The position numbers and the translations under genes were made by a program. A stretch of DNA of 64,000 bases from Embiotoca jacksoni. Its lineage: Eukaryota > Chordata > Actinopteri > Embiotocidae. The stretch lies in the NCBI GenBank assembly GCA_022577435.1, contig JAKOON010000018.1, positions 2,121,782-2,185,781 of the forward strand, written 5' to 3'. The notes below the pieces were generated by a model that saw only the letters and a list, made by a program, of their open reading frames with translations, searched no databases and was not told where the DNA came from. Position 1 is the first letter of the stretch. Each line of letters starts with the position of its first letter. Positions 34,096 to 48,781 of this stretch are shown here, piece by piece.

Positions 34096-34140
34096 TTTAC
34101 TTTATTAATCCCACAAGGGGACATTTTTTTTTCGCTACAG
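34022..34140. repeat. (GATA)n microsatellite with LINE/SINE-like tail
   Basis: About 70 bp of AGAT units, then TACTTTATTAATCCCACAAG and GGGACA. This combination marks the 3' end of abundant fish retroposons. The family is not assigned. Confidence 0.8.
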
Positions 34141-34414
34141 CAGCATTGATATCTCCTTTCATTTCATTCTCCAGATGAAATATCAACCAGACAGTGTTTT
34201 GGCCTTCTATAGCTAATAAAGTGTTTATATATATATATATTATAAATCTATTATCTATAGATATATACTACTATAGCGAAACAAGCGCAACACCTCAGGA
34301 GCGTTCGTTGCTGCATCGTGTGTTCCTTTCGCTGTTTCCAGGCGGGCGGGGCTTGGGTGGGAAACACTCATTGACCGGGTAACAGAACCCGACACAAGCA
34401 GCCCGCTGACGGAG

Positions 34415-34476
34415 CCCACCGCCAGGGGGCGCTGCGCACCGCCAGGGGCGCTGCCCACCGCCAGGGGGCGCTGCTG
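34415..34476 (+). promoter_or_regulatory. Three tandem CTCF-like motifs
   Basis: CACCGCCAGGGGGCGCTG occurs at about 34417-34434, a one-G-shorter version at 34437-34453, and the full form at 34456-34473. All are in the same orientation at a 19-20-bp period. Each fits the CTCF core CCASYAGRKGGCRC closely. The site lies between the 3' ends of two convergent genes, where insulators are common. Confidence 0.6.
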
Positions 34477-34499
34477 CGGCTGGTGGGTTGTTGTAAATG

Positions 34500-35188
34500 T
34501 GCTCAGCTGCGATTCCAATTCAGTGTCCCTCAAAGTCCTAAATACACATTTATTACACATGAAGGAGGCTATAAGTCAACATGTCACACACCGAGCAGGA
34601 AAAGGAAGTGGAGGAAGATAAAATTAACTTAAATTAAGAGAATAGAAGCTGAAATAGCAGAGAAATCCAGCACGAGGTTAACATTTGTAACAGGAAGTGA
34701 CGCAAAACGCTCACCGTGACGTCAGACGTTCGCTCAAATCCGATCCCTTGCTTCAGGAGTTCCTTTAACCTCGATGGTCTTCGAGAGACACGAGGACATG
34801 GACAATTCATCACAAAGGTGTTTCAGTCAAACCTCGTCTGTTAACTTCATTCCAACTCATTGAAACATTGTTTACACAATTTTATTTAAATTTATGGTCC
34901 ATAGACCACATTTTTATGAAATAGAAATAAAAAATGGAGTAAAAAAGAAGCCAAAATTGTGTATTATTTGTATGATAAATAAGATCATAGGAAAATGTCT
35001 TTATGCCTGTCATAGCTTTGAAACCATTTAAAATAAAACAAATGTGTCTGGTTTGATATTTTATAAAGCGTAATATATATATATTACTACCCAATTTTTG
35101 ATCAAAACTTTTTTTTAACTGGGTCACGGAAGACCTGATCACATGCGGAGGGTTAACTTACAGGAAGTCGAATAATGAAGATTAAAAG
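34500..35188. other. Intergenic, nothing recognised
   Basis: AT-rich sequence between the CTCF-like cluster and the inferred 3' end of ZCCHC2. Confidence 0.45.
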
Positions 35189-35728
35189 TTTATTTCAAAT
35201 GCAGTCAAAGATTAAAATCTTCCACCAATAAATCCAAAATAAATCACAACAAATGTCATTTCCATTTTTTTTATATTTATTGCTTTTAATTACAGGAAAA
35301 AAAACCCAGATCAACAATTTGCATGAAATCCAAATTCCGCTCTAGAAATATATTTGACCTTTCCAGTACGTGGATATCAAAGAGTACAGTAAACAGGGCG
35401 GCCGAGGGCGGCAGCACGGGGACCCTTTACAGTACAGCATTATTCAAAGCACAGAGTACACAAGCACACAGTATGTACACCAGACTGCCCACCGGTCGAT
35501 CCCACAACTCAGCAGGATCTTCAAGTCTTCAACGAAAGGAAGAACTTTGTTTATTCGGGAAAACAGTTTTGGGAACATGAATAATGTTTGAAAGTCCATC
35601 AGCAGGTTGATTCAACACATTTACATCAAACATCTCGAACCATCAGGGAAACACAGTGTGATGCATAGATCAATATTTAACTAACGCACTGACAGTAGGC
35701 TGAGCAGACACACACACACACACACACA

Positions 35729-35804
<76 letters not shown>

Positions 35805-35897
35805 ACACACACACACGCACACACACCACACACACACACACACACACACCACACACGCACGCACACACACACACGCACACACACCACACACCACACA

Positions 35898-35955
<58 letters not shown>

Positions 35956-38125
35956 TACGCAGCGCGTCCACCACAAAGCCCTGAAAACACCAACGAGCAG
36001 AAATCAAACATCATCAAACAGAAATCTGATGGCTTTTACAAAATTAAAAAAAGAAATCAAACGATTTAGTGTCATCTTCAGAGAAAAACACAGAAACACA
36101 TCCTCCTAAAGTAGATGTTCAATCTCATCTCATAAACTCTCATATGGAACCCTAAACTATTCAATATTAAATATCTAAAATATTACAAAACAAACATAAA
36201 TATAGAGTGAAACCTAAAGTTTTATGGAAAACAATTCAACTTGGAGTAAAATGCGAGCAGAGTTTTGGAGCTCCTGCCGTTTTCTTTTTGTCTTTATAGA
36301 GTTTGTGTTGTTGAGCAGCTGACTGGCTTTAAAGGGCAGGTTGGCAGTGATTGGCTGAAAAGGTCCAGAAGGGACAAAAACCGCTGTCATGAAAAATGAC
36401 ATTTAAATAGTGACAGTGGGTCTAATGACATCATTAAATACAGACTTTTATTTTAAAAGAACATTTAAAAAAAAAAAAATCCGTAATAAAAAGCTTCTTT
36501 TTTATACGTGAAGTGTGTTGAATCGTTTCATGTCTTGTTTTTATCTGCTGAACACTTTGGGGCTCCACATTCTCCCTCGGCTTCGCTGCGTCAGGTCCGA
36601 TCGGGCTACACTATGACGGCTCTGACACATAATGTCATCAGCTGTCAATTATCAGCTGTCAATCATCTAAAAAAAACAGAACAAAACTGTTCAGCGATCA
36701 AAACGACAACACTTTCAGATTCATTCAGATCCAGAATCAGTTTTTCTCTCCACAGTTTACATGTTTGTTGTTTTTTGAAGCTTCAAACCGACAATCGGGT
36801 CGTTTCCATCCAACTGCTTCTGTTCATTTCCATCATTGAACCACCAAGAATCCCTGAAGGGGCCACGGTGTGAACTCCTCCTGGTACAACGGTTAACGTT
36901 TCTGCTCCCGGTGCCTCCGCTTTTAATCTAACTCACATCAGATATCTTCTACAACCAATCAGCTGCTGAATTAAATAAAAGACGTGAGTTCAGTCGGACC
37001 GGCGAAGACGCGACTGGACGACGTCGTGCGTTTTTAGTTTGTTTGAAGCAAACTGAGAATCCTCAAAGTTTTTTTTTCAGGGCGAGTAAAGATAACGAGC
37101 TTCATCTGCAGGAGAGCATGAATCTACCGATGCGTTCTGCCCTGGGTTTAGACTGCAGGTTAACGGGGCTGAACAGCTGCTGTGTGTCAGGTGCTGTCGT
37201 TGAAGATCTCCTCTTCTCTTCCTCCTAAAACACTGAGGGATCTCATTCACTCCAAAACATTAACCCTAACAAGCTGAAATACTAAAGTTGACCAAAAAAT
37301 ACCGCCGATCAGGTCACAAAGCCATGTTTACGTCAACTTGGTTGCCATGCCGACTGCTTCAGTGCACTTTAGTGTTCCAGCTTTGCTATAAATGCATCTC
37401 ACCGAGTAAAACTACGATTAAAAATGTGAAAATCATGATAAAAATGAATTTACAAAGCAGCAATTACCTTCCAACCAAACAGGTATCGAGTGGCAGAAAA
37501 AGCATGAAATCCATCTGCTCTGATGGCGTCAGACGTTTCTGAGGTGTACATTCAAAAAACCCTGAACAGACATACACATCCATTTCCTTTCCTTTTTTTT
37601 GATTCCTAATCTTTGAAAACTGCTGTACAATTCAGCCACATGGTCAAATCCTCGGTGAACAGTCATAAGGAGGAAAAAGCATTAATACATGTCTCCTGTA
37701 ATCCTTTACAAAGAAGTGGAGAAGAACTTTGTCAGCTGAGACTGAAGTCTCACCTTTAAGGTAAAAACAAAACACAAATCTCTTTTCTTCCTAATAATTA
37801 AGTAATAAGTTATTTGTTTCCAACCCTCAGTGCAAAAATATCAAAACCAAACTGAAAGGGACGCGACCGGGAGTCACGCTGACTGCGCCTGTGTGCGGGA
37901 CAGTTCATCATCACCGTGGCAACAAGATGTTTACAGACTATGTCCACTCGGCCCTCGGCGGGTCGCTCCTTCTTTTTTGAGAAAGTGTTTGTTTTTTGTT
38001 GTTGTTGTTGTTTTTTTTCTTCCTGAAGTACACAGAAGCTTCGGCACAGTGCTCACACACGGTGAGGAAGGACCGTCGCCATGGGAACAAGACCCGAGGA
38101 ACTCCTCTTCACCCCCCCTCCTTCC
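35189..38125 (-). other. zcchc2: Probable ZCCHC2 3'UTR
   Basis: No exon was found downstream of the ZCCHC2 stop. Candidate - strand AATAAA signals lie at 35281-35276 and 35194-35189. It includes a long (CA)n microsatellite at 35707-35952 with CGCA and CCACA interruptions. The extent is inferred. Confidence 0.5.
35707..35952. repeat. (CA)n microsatellite
   Basis: About 245 bp of CA with regular CACCACACA breaks. The Cys/Val ORFs on the - strand are artefacts. Confidence 0.97.
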
Positions 38126-38187
38126 TCAGTCGGCGTTGTCGAGTGATTCTGAAATGTGGGACGCTGCGTACTTTAACCGGAAGCCAC
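38126..38187 (-). CDS. zcchc2: ZCCHC2 last exon
   Basis: 62 bp after an acceptor GGCAG that sits at the end of a (GT)n tract. It encodes GFRLKYAASHISESLDNAD and the stop TGA at 38128-38126. This parallels the mammalian end (YRLRYAPP to DTLDSAD). It was missed by simple ORF reading. Confidence 0.85.
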
Positions 38188-38210
38188 CTGCCACACACAC
38201 ACACACACAC

Positions 38211-38253
<43 letters not shown>

Positions 38254-41200
38254 AACACATACACACACACAAACATATACACACACACATACACACATGC
38301 AGTCAAGCACACAAAGGATGGAGGATCAGTGAACGTTACATTACTGAGTGCCTTAAATGACGTCACACGATGTTTCTGTAATGATTTAAACAGCTCCGGT
38401 GTGTCGTCGGTTCCTCGGACCCACAGAGACGGACACAGTTGTACATTGTGATTGTTGTGTTACTCGGCGGTGGCTGTGATCGCGGTGCGAGTGCCCTCCT
38501 CTGGTGTGTGTGTGTGTTGGCTAGTGGAGCGAGTTAAGCAGCTCTCCACTGTTATCAGGCTGTAACAGGCTGCCGACGGAGGCCGGTTGTAGCGGTGCCG
38601 CTCGGCGGTTTCTAGTTAATAACGGAACCACCGACATGCAGCAGCGAGCTGACACGGCTGAGCAGGAAGTGGACCGGACCAACGGTGTGACGCAAAAAAT
38701 AGATCTACGTAATATCTAATGAATCTAAAATTTACTGCCAGAAATGCAAAAGCAGTTCATGACTCAGGTGATTTTGCTGAAGTGAAGAAAGTGGTCGGGG
38801 TCCATCTTCCTTCTAAATGTTCTTAAATCTTAAAGGCACCGCTGGATGTTTCGGTGCTTTTTGCAGTGATTGATTTTCGGACCTGGAACCCGCCCGACTC
38901 CGACAACACTGACGGAGCGAACCCAGCGCAGCTGAAATACAGGAGCCCTAACTTCTCCTGGTGGGGGCTGAGTGTCGGGCCGGATGTCGGGCCGGCTGTC
39001 GGCCCGGACGCCCGCTGAGTGTTCTGCGGGAGTGAGATGTTGCTGCCTGTGATGTGTCTGTGTTACCTTGCTGTGTGGCGTCGATGGAGGGCTGGTTGCA
39101 CTCCTGCGCGTAGTGGCCGCTCACGCCGCAGTTATAACAGGACACGTTTCCGTTCTTCTTGTTGACCCCCCCTCCCGCCAGCGTGGCGGCGGGCAGCAGC
39201 CCCAGAGGGTTCGGGTACACGTGCTGGTAGACGCGCTGGCAGAACGACGCCGCCGGCGCCATCTGCTGCTGGAGGCTGTAGCTGGCGGCGGCGGCGGCCA
39301 CGGCTGCAGCCTGCGTGCCCAGCATGTGCGATGGCACGTCTGCGTGGTTGTGGGTGTGGAGGTACGGGGGAGGGTGTGCAGGAGGGGGGGCGGTGGGGAA
39401 GAAGGGGGGCAGGGGGGCGGCTCCATTGGCCTGGTGAGGAGGGTGGGCCTGGGTGAGGTAGCTGTTACTGCACAGGCTGGTGAGCTGGAAGAGATGCGGA
39501 GGAACGCTGAACACCTGGCGGGCCGCTGCTGCCATCTGGTGGGCGGGAAAGAAGAGCGGCGCCTGGCAGCTGGAGGCGGCGCTCACGCTGTTGTTGTTGC
39601 TGCCTCGGCTGCCGCAGTTGTTATGACAACCACAGGTCCCGCAGCCCATCGGCTGCTGCTGCTGCTGCTGCTGCGGTGGGGTTGGCTGCTGGGGGGCCAC
39701 TTGTTGCTGCTGGCTTTGCTGAAGATTAATGGGGTTGCCGGGGACGACGGAGGCACTTCCACAGGAAGCGCTGCTGTTGCTGTAGGATGTACAGTCGCTG
39801 TGAGCCGTGCTGTGAGTCAGCGCCGGGCTGGGGCTCGGGGCCGGGCCGGGGGTGTGCGTGGGCACGGCTGGAGGAACGGCGGCTTGTACGTGTCCAGGAG
39901 AGGGCGCTATCCCAGGGGCCACCGGCGCTACGACACCGGGCATGACGGAGGTGGGGACGGGGGGCAGGGTGTAGGGAGAAGGCATGGCAGGCGGTAAGGT
40001 CAGACCAGGGTGCTTGGCGTGTGAAGTCTCCACGGAGCCGACGCCGGCGGGGTCTTGGCAGGGCAGCAGAGGAGAAGAGTAGGACGCGGGGCCGGGAGTC
40101 ATCGCACTCATGGCTCTGACGGGGGCCTGGTGGGGAGCCTGCAGAGCGCCCGGACCAGACCCCCCCCCCGGAGCTCCGTCAGCTGTTTTAAACCTCTGGA
40201 CCAGAGGCTGCACAGCAGGACTTACTGGAGGGAGGAGGCCGATTGGTGGGATCCCAAAGGTCGGCAGCCCGTCCCTCTTCTCCGGGTCTCCCACGAGTCC
40301 AGGACCCGGGACGGCTGGAGGCACGAGGGGCATCTGCATCATCAGAGTCCCCGACGAGGGCTTCCCCTCGGGGACGACGCTTTGGCTGGGAGGAGGGACC
40401 AGCGGGAGCCCGGAGTCCGAGGCCCCGTTGGGGAGCACATAGGGCAGAGGGTGCATGAAGGACAGCGGGGGGAACTCTGCGCTGGTCTCCGGGCACAGCG
40501 CCTCCATCTGATGGTTGTTGGAGGACAGAGGATGGACAGAGGACACCTCGCCCACCACAGCTGGCTCGGTGCGGTGGGGGAGGAACATGTCGCGGCCCGG
40601 TCCTTTGCTGCAGTCATCAGAGTGGCTGTCGGTGTCTGAGAGACAGAAGACGGTGAGAGAGCACGAAGACGAACCATCGCACAGTTTGTGTGTTTGTATT
40701 TGTGCCCGTTTACCTTTGTTGTTGTCGTCCTCGCTGTCCAGGCTCTCTCCTCGGTGCTGAGGGCTGGATGGAGAGCTGTAGCTTTCTGAGGAAGTTTCAC
40801 CGAACGTATCCGGACCAGAACCGTCTGCAACAACACGAAGGGTCAAAACTACAAACGACTCAACATCAGAGACGGAGCATCCATCTAGTGTGGCTGCATG
40901 TTCCTCTGATGGTGAGTCAGCAGGAGGAACAGCAGAGAGCTCAGCTGCTGCAGATCACATCGCGTTCACGTCCACGGACTGATGCTACTTTAAAACAGAC
41001 CGAGACAGAAGCGGTGATCGCGGACATGAACGCAACCCTCCACATCAGCAGGATGAACCGCACGGAAAGACGAAGTTTAACGATGTTCAGAAAGAAGTGA
41101 GCAGGTCGAGCTGCAACAGGAGCAGAGTGGAAGATGACGTCTTTTCTCTGGAGACGGGACGGTGCTGCTGCTGCACCGTCGTCAGCCTTTCACTAATCTG

Positions 41201-44200
41201 TCAACGGCGGTGGAACCTGCAGAATCCAACAACTTCCTCCGCTGTCAGCGAGGACGTCAACGAGGACAGCGAGGACGTCAGCGAGGACAGCGAGGACGTC
41301 AGTGAGGACGCGTCGTCAAAGTTAATAAAAAGCTGCGAGGATGAATAAATAACAGTGAAACCGTTCCGACTGCAGGCAAACCGGATTTATTTCACCAACC
41401 TATCTGCATTGGTTGCCGTGGTAACCACACCGTGAGATTTTTCTTGATAAACTGTCACGTTTCGAAAAGTTTCAATCCAGTTTTGCGGGGACAGAAACAA
41501 AAGACACGTTAAGAGTGAGACGAGAAGTCCAGTCTGAAGCAGCAGAAATCCAAACAGTCTGAATGTGGTTTGGATCCGATTTGGAAAAATCTCACTTCAT
41601 GTTTATTTTATTCGTCCGGACGCAATCTGGATACGACCGGCGGTCAGAACTCGGCGCGGCTCTTCGACCCGTGTGGTCCCACTGAGGCGTCGCTGCTCTG
41701 TGGACCTGCTCACAGCCATCCGACACACAACATCCATCCGTCCTCACACTCACCTTTCCTCCGAGGCGACAGGCCCGGTACCAAACCGTTGGTCACAAAC
41801 ATGGCCGCCTTGCCCTTCGCCTTGTCCCTGAAAACAGGCAGAGATGAAAGAGAAGCAGTCAGAGTGACGACGTACAGACGGACCGTCACTCAACATGTTG
41901 GTAAAACGTTTGTGTGACGGGCAGATGAAACAGAAACGTCTCTTCTGATTGTGGTTTCCTGAACGCTGACGCTCGCCGGCCTACCTGTCGGAGGAGGGAG
42001 GGACTCGGCTCTTGGGTTTAGCGGCCGCGTGACTTCTCTTCTCAGAATCCTGTGAGAAACATCAGGAGTCAGATCATCAAGAAGCATGTATTGTAATATG
42101 GAGTATAAATAGAAATAATTAACGGACAATATCAGTGAGCATCAGAATTGTTTTACTCCCTAATATCAGTATCGATGCTCGAGGAGCTCGACATTAAACC
42201 TGTTCACCAGAAAGTAGCAGGATCAGTCTGCAGGAGAGAGGTGGTTTGGGTTACACATTTTGTAATCACAATAATAATAATAATAATGAAAGTAAAGGCC
42301 TTTGTGGAGCCCAAAGGAGGATGTACCTCCAAAAGAGACGTCATAAATAAAGTGAATTAAAACCACTGAGCTGGATAAACTTTCTATATTATTTAGAATA
42401 ATAACTGAGATCCAGCAGACGCTGTGTTAAAGCTTTATTATGACAGAGAGAGACGGAGGATGTGCTGGATCAGCAGTTCTCTCCCTCCCTCCCTCCCTCC
42501 CACAGAAACTAAAGGGAGCTGTGTATTTGTTTGGCTTATGAGTTTAAAAGTCAACAATCTTCCTCCAGAACCGGAGACTTCACCTTTAACGATGATCCCA
42601 CCGTGAGTTACACCAATAAAACCGAGCGGGACAAAGTGCTGGCGGCAGCAGAAGATTAAATCCAACATATAAGACGCGAGTTTATTTATAGCACTCAAAC
42701 TGGAACATTGCAGTCCGACCCAGTCTGAATGATTCTGATTATTTAAAATTTATATACATATATATATATATAAAAAGCTGTCTGGACAGAATAGAAATGA
42801 TTAGAGTCCAACATGTAATCAGTTTTATCTTTACAACTGAAGCACCGTGAAAACACAATAAAACTGGGCCACATGCAGTCTGTCTTTTTTTAACTGCATG
42901 TTGCTCAGAAATAATCTTCAGTATATGATCCCAGTGATATAAATGTTCGTTCAGTGTGTTCAGATTATTTGTATTTACATTGAAGGCAGAAACCTCCACT
43001 TCCTGTTTCTGTGCAGAGGAGCCGATAGTCGATTTTATTCTAAGCTGATGATCATTAAATCTTAAAAGGACTTCCGTAATAAACTGATGTCCAATCAGGA
43101 TCTTGATCCTCTGACGACATAAGGGTGCCCTTTGATTGGTTGTGTATGAATGAGGAAACGAGATGTTGTGTCAGACAGATGATTCAGGTCTTGTGATGAA
43201 CTTCCTGAGATGGTCGTGTATTTCAGTTGAATGCAGATGAGACGGTAAGAAGGAACTTTCTCAATCACCCGACACACTTCAGAGGGAGGAAGATGGTGAG
43301 AGCAGCAGTGGGAGGAGCTACTGTTCTCCTCACCTGCTCAGGGTCCTGGCTGCTCCTCAGCGTGCTGCTCTTCTTCCTCCTCTCTGCTGGGCCGTTGAGC
43401 TCTGCGGTGTGACCCCCCCTCCGGACGTCCCCCTGGGAGCCTTTGGCACCAGACAGACTGTCAGAGAGGAGAGGGCGGCTTTACAAACCAACATCTCTGC
43501 CTGTGTTCGTACTCATCATCTACTTTCTGGTGACATCCTGCTCTCACCAGACCGTCTACTCACGTCTGACATGGACTCTTGGACCCGGGCTTCTTCTTGT
43601 GTCCCTGAACGTACGACTCCGAATCTGACAGAAAAAAAACCACACGTTACAGAGCGGACCGGATTCAGCACAATTATACCTCAACATTTCTCACTTGATG
43701 TTCAACAAACAAGGTGGAAAGTAAAATGATAGATCTGCAAAGAACATATTCAGGATGAACAAACTGGAGGAGACAGAATAGCAGCAGATATGTGAGGCAT
43801 TATCATCCCTTTAGTATTAATTATTAATAAAATAAAAGTCCACTGAGAAGTGGGCAGGTCAGATCAAAGCACCAGTTCAGGTCAGATGTTGATAAATCAT
43901 ATTCTCATGAACAATAGTGATATGTTTTCTTTCAGTCAAAGGAAGACCAACATGTCCCGTGTATATTTACAACACGTCACCATCTCATCAAACCGACAGC
44001 TTCAGAAAGGACTTTTTCTGATGCACTAATTCTGGTGGCATTAACAGGTCTGCTGCAGAGCACGAGGCGGCCGGAGCTGTGGCTCCTGCTGATCTCAGGC
44101 CTGCACACCACGACGGGGCAAATATAGCTGTGAAACATGAGGATTTGAAACGGACTCCAAACGACCTCCAAAAATAAAACGGCAGTTTTCATGGCGACTG

Positions 44201-46033
44201 TGACACTGCAGCCGGGTCGGCCGGGGCTCCTTCGCTTTGTGTGTCCGGACAATCAGGCCTCATTCAGCCATTAGAAACACTCTTGTGGTTTTCTTTAGTC
44301 CTCTCTCTCTCTCTCTGCTGCTGCTTCTCTCCACAGGAACAAAAACAGCACTGTGGGAAATGAGTTGTAAAAGAATTTCACTCCTCACCTTCCTCCTGAC
44401 TGGAGGCGTCAGAGCAGTCTCCTTGGTAGACCTTCACCGGCTGGCAGTTACCTTAAACAAACAACAACAACAAAAAGGAAGTAAACCATCATGGAAATGA
44501 CTGAATGTGATAATAATAAAAATAACTGGATACACATTGATGGGTATACTTTAATTAATGTTATTATCTACTTTAGTTCAACTCTGTAGCAAACATAGTT
44601 ACAACTATTTTTATTATCAATTAATCTGCCGATTGTTTACACAATTAATCGATTAATCACGACTTCAAATGTCATATTTTGTCCCATAAACAGTCCAAAT
44701 CCACAACGTTTTACATTTACAATAACACGAGACCAAGAAAATGAAAGTAATTCTCAAATTTGAGAGACTTGAACCAGCAAATGTTTTGTATTTTTTCTTG
44801 ATAAATTACGTAATAAAAAAGCTCTCAACACAACAAAGACATTGATGAAGAATGATTCACGTCATGGAAGACACATTCTTAAGGTTTTGTCTGCTGGTCA
44901 TAAACAACAACATGCTGCTCATCACATTCTTACTTTTTTTTATTTTTATTTGTTTTTAACTGATTTTGCAGCACATTTATTTATGAAACTGAAAAAACAA
45001 CACTGAGAACTAAAACTGCTTGATTGCCGTAAGCTTCCTGAAGTATTTTAAGGGTCTCCGTTGCAGATTTCCAGAGTTTGAAACAAGATCTGATGTGCGT
45101 CTTCTAGTCACGTCCAGGTTACAGCTGCTCTGTTCTCTGTGCACGTCATGGTGCTGCTCACCGTTCACGCACAACAGGAACAGTCTCTGAACACAATCAC
45201 CCTCGTACAATAAGGAAAAAAGAAGCACAAGTTTTAAGGGGAGGAATTCCTCTGAAAAGAACTTCTTAGTCTGATACTCACATCTGCAGCAGGCAGGTTT
45301 AGTGGAGTAGGTCGAGTCACAGTTGAAGAAGCTGCAGACTTTTCTGGTCTGTCTGAAACGTGGAGGAGCAGACAGGAACTTTTCCCTGGAGGAGGACAAG
45401 GCAGAAACAACACCAGTTAATCTGCCGGATCGGCTTTTTCCCCCTAAACATAACCAATACAACAGGATACAACAGAATACATACTTAGACACATTTTAAT
45501 TGTAAACACACACCTATGAAACAAGTATTTAGTTTCCTTCAGAGTTGAGTGATCAGGGAACAGCGAGGGATGGACAATGAATGAGCTTTCTGAGAGTAAA
45601 ATGAAAATGAACTTCCCTTTTTGAATCTATAAGCAGGAAGGAATCATACGATAATCATCATTTTTCATGCTCAAAGAATTTGCTGTATTTTTCCAATATC
45701 GGGCTTCATGTGGCCGTGATCGAACCGCACCAACACAACGGTCCCGAACATGCAAGGAAATCTTAATGACCACAAACTTCTACAACCGTCTATTGATGTC
45801 TCTTGCAACAGAGAAACAATGCAGTTAAATTACTGTTACAGGACATTAGTGTGGTTAAAAAAAAAAGAACAAAAAAAGTTAAATAACAAATTAAAATCTG
45901 TCCTATAAAAGGGGAGAGACTCCAAACAGAAGCAGCAAAGATGATTGTGCTGCAGCTGAGCTGTGGGCGGGACCATGATAAGTTTCACTTTCCTCAGTTT
46001 CACTTCACAGAACATGAAACTGGTGGACAGAAC

Positions 46034-46091
<58 letters not shown>

Positions 46092-48709
46092 ACACCAGAA
46101 AAGAAAAACAACCTCTCAGTGTTTGACTATCCATCCATCAATGACAGACTCACACTATAAGCTCCCTGTCTAGCGTGGCCGACACTGTGTGTTGCGGGGA
46201 GATGATGCTGTTTCAAAGAGATAATAATATAACCCGAGTGACGCTGTGTTGCTGAGATCAGAGGTTTTCTAACTGTGAGGTAAAGAGGAGCAGAAAGAGC
46301 CCAACGGGAGGTCAGTGACTGCAGCTCGTCCTGAGACACAGCAGAGTGAAGCCACCTAAAATCCACCAGCGCCCGATTGCCACAGCTGGTGTCAAACATT
46401 ACACACTTTCTCTGAGTCATCACTCCATTAAACCTCAACACAGACAAGAGTGCAAATTACACTTCCCGGGTCTGTCTTCAAACATCCATAAATCAGATCA
46501 TCCTCCAGCATAACAGTAATCAGTGGATGTCATCCACCAAACACAACTAACACAAAGAATAATAATAGCATCGTCTATAACAAAGTATAAACAGTGTATA
46601 ACACCTTATAATTCTGCCGACGGGAAGCATCTTAATCATGTGACAGTCAGCGGGAGGAATGTAGTCCAGATTTATTACAGACAGGAAATGACCCTGAAAA
46701 AGGAGGTTTTTGGGGTAAAAGGAGACAGATGTTGACCTCTCGTTCTCAGAGAACAAAATAAAAAGACCAGTCAAGGCTGCAGTTTGCAACGTTTTCATCT
46801 GATCTGATCTGAAACAAGTCCATCAGGTCCAGCTGGATTATTTTAAAACTCTGTCCAGCCATGAAAACGCCCCACGTAGCAGGATGACGTGTCGCTGACA
46901 CTCGTTACAGGACATCTTCCTCCTGAGCTGCACTGCCCCGTCTTATAGTGGACACACCAGGTGAATTATGGGATGAAATGAGAAGTACCTGAGGTTCTTC
47001 TCCACCTCCCTGCTCTCGTACTGGTCCCCCTGGTTCAGAAGTCTGAGAATGCTCTTCTCAAAAGACTCGGTGCACTGATCCTTAGGAAGCTGCAGACAGG
47101 AAGAGGGAAGGTGATGTTGTCATCATCGGTCTTCCAACAACAAGCAGGGAAACTGAAGTACTTTGTGTATAAACGTATGTAGTAAACGGATTCAGTGGTG
47201 CTGGTACAGTGTGTTAGGAACACATTATTTTACTTGTGGCTGGATTATTTAAATCCTTATTAACAAACACTAAAGGATTTTGATAAATTGCCGCTGTTCG
47301 AGATCACATGTACACTGATAAACTCACTAATATGTGATAATCTAATTGTACCTTCAATTTCAGGTGTGTATTACATTTGTATGAACTCATTTTCTCCTGT
47401 TCTTTAGCAGCTAAACATTTTGAAACACATCTTGGTATCCAAATATCTGGTTTTCATAAAAGGCAGGAAAAAAATAGGTCAAATGAGTCTTTTTCCCTCG
47501 CGGCTGTTTTGAGTTGTCGTAGCAGGGAAAGCACCGGTGTTTCTGATTAACGCCACCGACGGCGGCTCCGCTGCATTAACGTGTCCCAGTAAGTTCTGGC
47601 AAGCACAACAGCACAAACTGAAACTGAGGCGGCGACAGCAAACCTGCTCTTCATTAACTGGACAACTGAGCTGTTCCAATAGAGAATATATCCGAGGCCG
47701 GATCTCCGACCTACTCTGACCTGGACCTTCATTTCGCTGAGTCTGCATTTTGCCTGTATTAGTCAGTCGCTCCAGGATATTGAGGTTTTTCTTGTTATTG
47801 TTGCGATCAAACATGTTTGATTTTGTTTGATTCTACGATGTAATTTCCAGAGTTTTATGTCAGTTTTTTTTGCATAAAATTACAGGAATTAGAAAGTCGA
47901 GAGAAATTTTTTATTTTTTTCAAGCACTACCTGATAAAGGAGTGAATATTTAATCACTTCCTTCGATAAAAATCATGCATCACAGAAATATTTTAGTTCT
48001 CATTTTTTTGGTCTATTTATTTATTGAACTAAAAGTTACCAAAGAAAATCATAAAAAATACATCGCTTTTATAGTTTTATGTGGTGATGAAAACAGCAGC
48101 AGAGCCTTTCTGATTGTAAATGAGGAGTTGTTGTTAATAAAGTGAGTTTGGCTTGAAAAGATTTACTTTATGTCATTGATACTTTCAGCACAGATTGTGC
48201 TGACGTTTTTTTACGGAAAAGTCGCGTTAATTAAAGAAAAATTGCAAACCACCGCAAATATTGCGGAGTTTGCTTGAATTTGCGTTAATCATTGTGATCG
48301 CAAAAATCAAGATTTCTTGAAGGAGCTAATTAATACGTCCCAGTTTGTTATCCAAAATGAATCTAGTTACAGGAAATGAGAGATTTTCCAGACTCGTCTA
48401 CATGTGATCACATTATGAGGATGGAGGCAGCATGAATCCTGAATCACTCTTTGGTAAAGAACTGGGCTTCCTCTCATCTGTACGAGCAGTTGGAGTTCCC
48501 AGAATTCAGGCCGTTTGAGGCTGGATGGCAGCAGGTTGGTACGTTCAGTAAAAGGTGGTACCTTCAGAAGGAAGTTCTCCAGTTCCAGATGGGTTTTGGT
48601 CACACAGCTGGAAGAAGAGTCCGACCACTTCACCTGAAACACAGCACAGGACATCTTCCATCATTACACTGACTGGGAGACAACAGCAGCCTCAGAGAGA
48701 GAGAGAGAC

Positions 48710-48781
<72 letters not shown>

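Noticed and set aside
39068..39997. 309-codon + strand ORF opposite ZCCHC2
   Set aside because: Shadow of the GC-rich ZCCHC2 exon. No family motif, and the - strand frame is clearly the gene.
45010..45492. 160-codon - strand ORF as a separate gene
   Set aside because: Only 45385-45282 is supported, as a ZCCHC2 exon with matching phases. The rest is intron.
47479..47814. 111-codon - strand ORF
   Set aside because: No recognisable motif, no splice support, and it lies in a ZCCHC2 intron.
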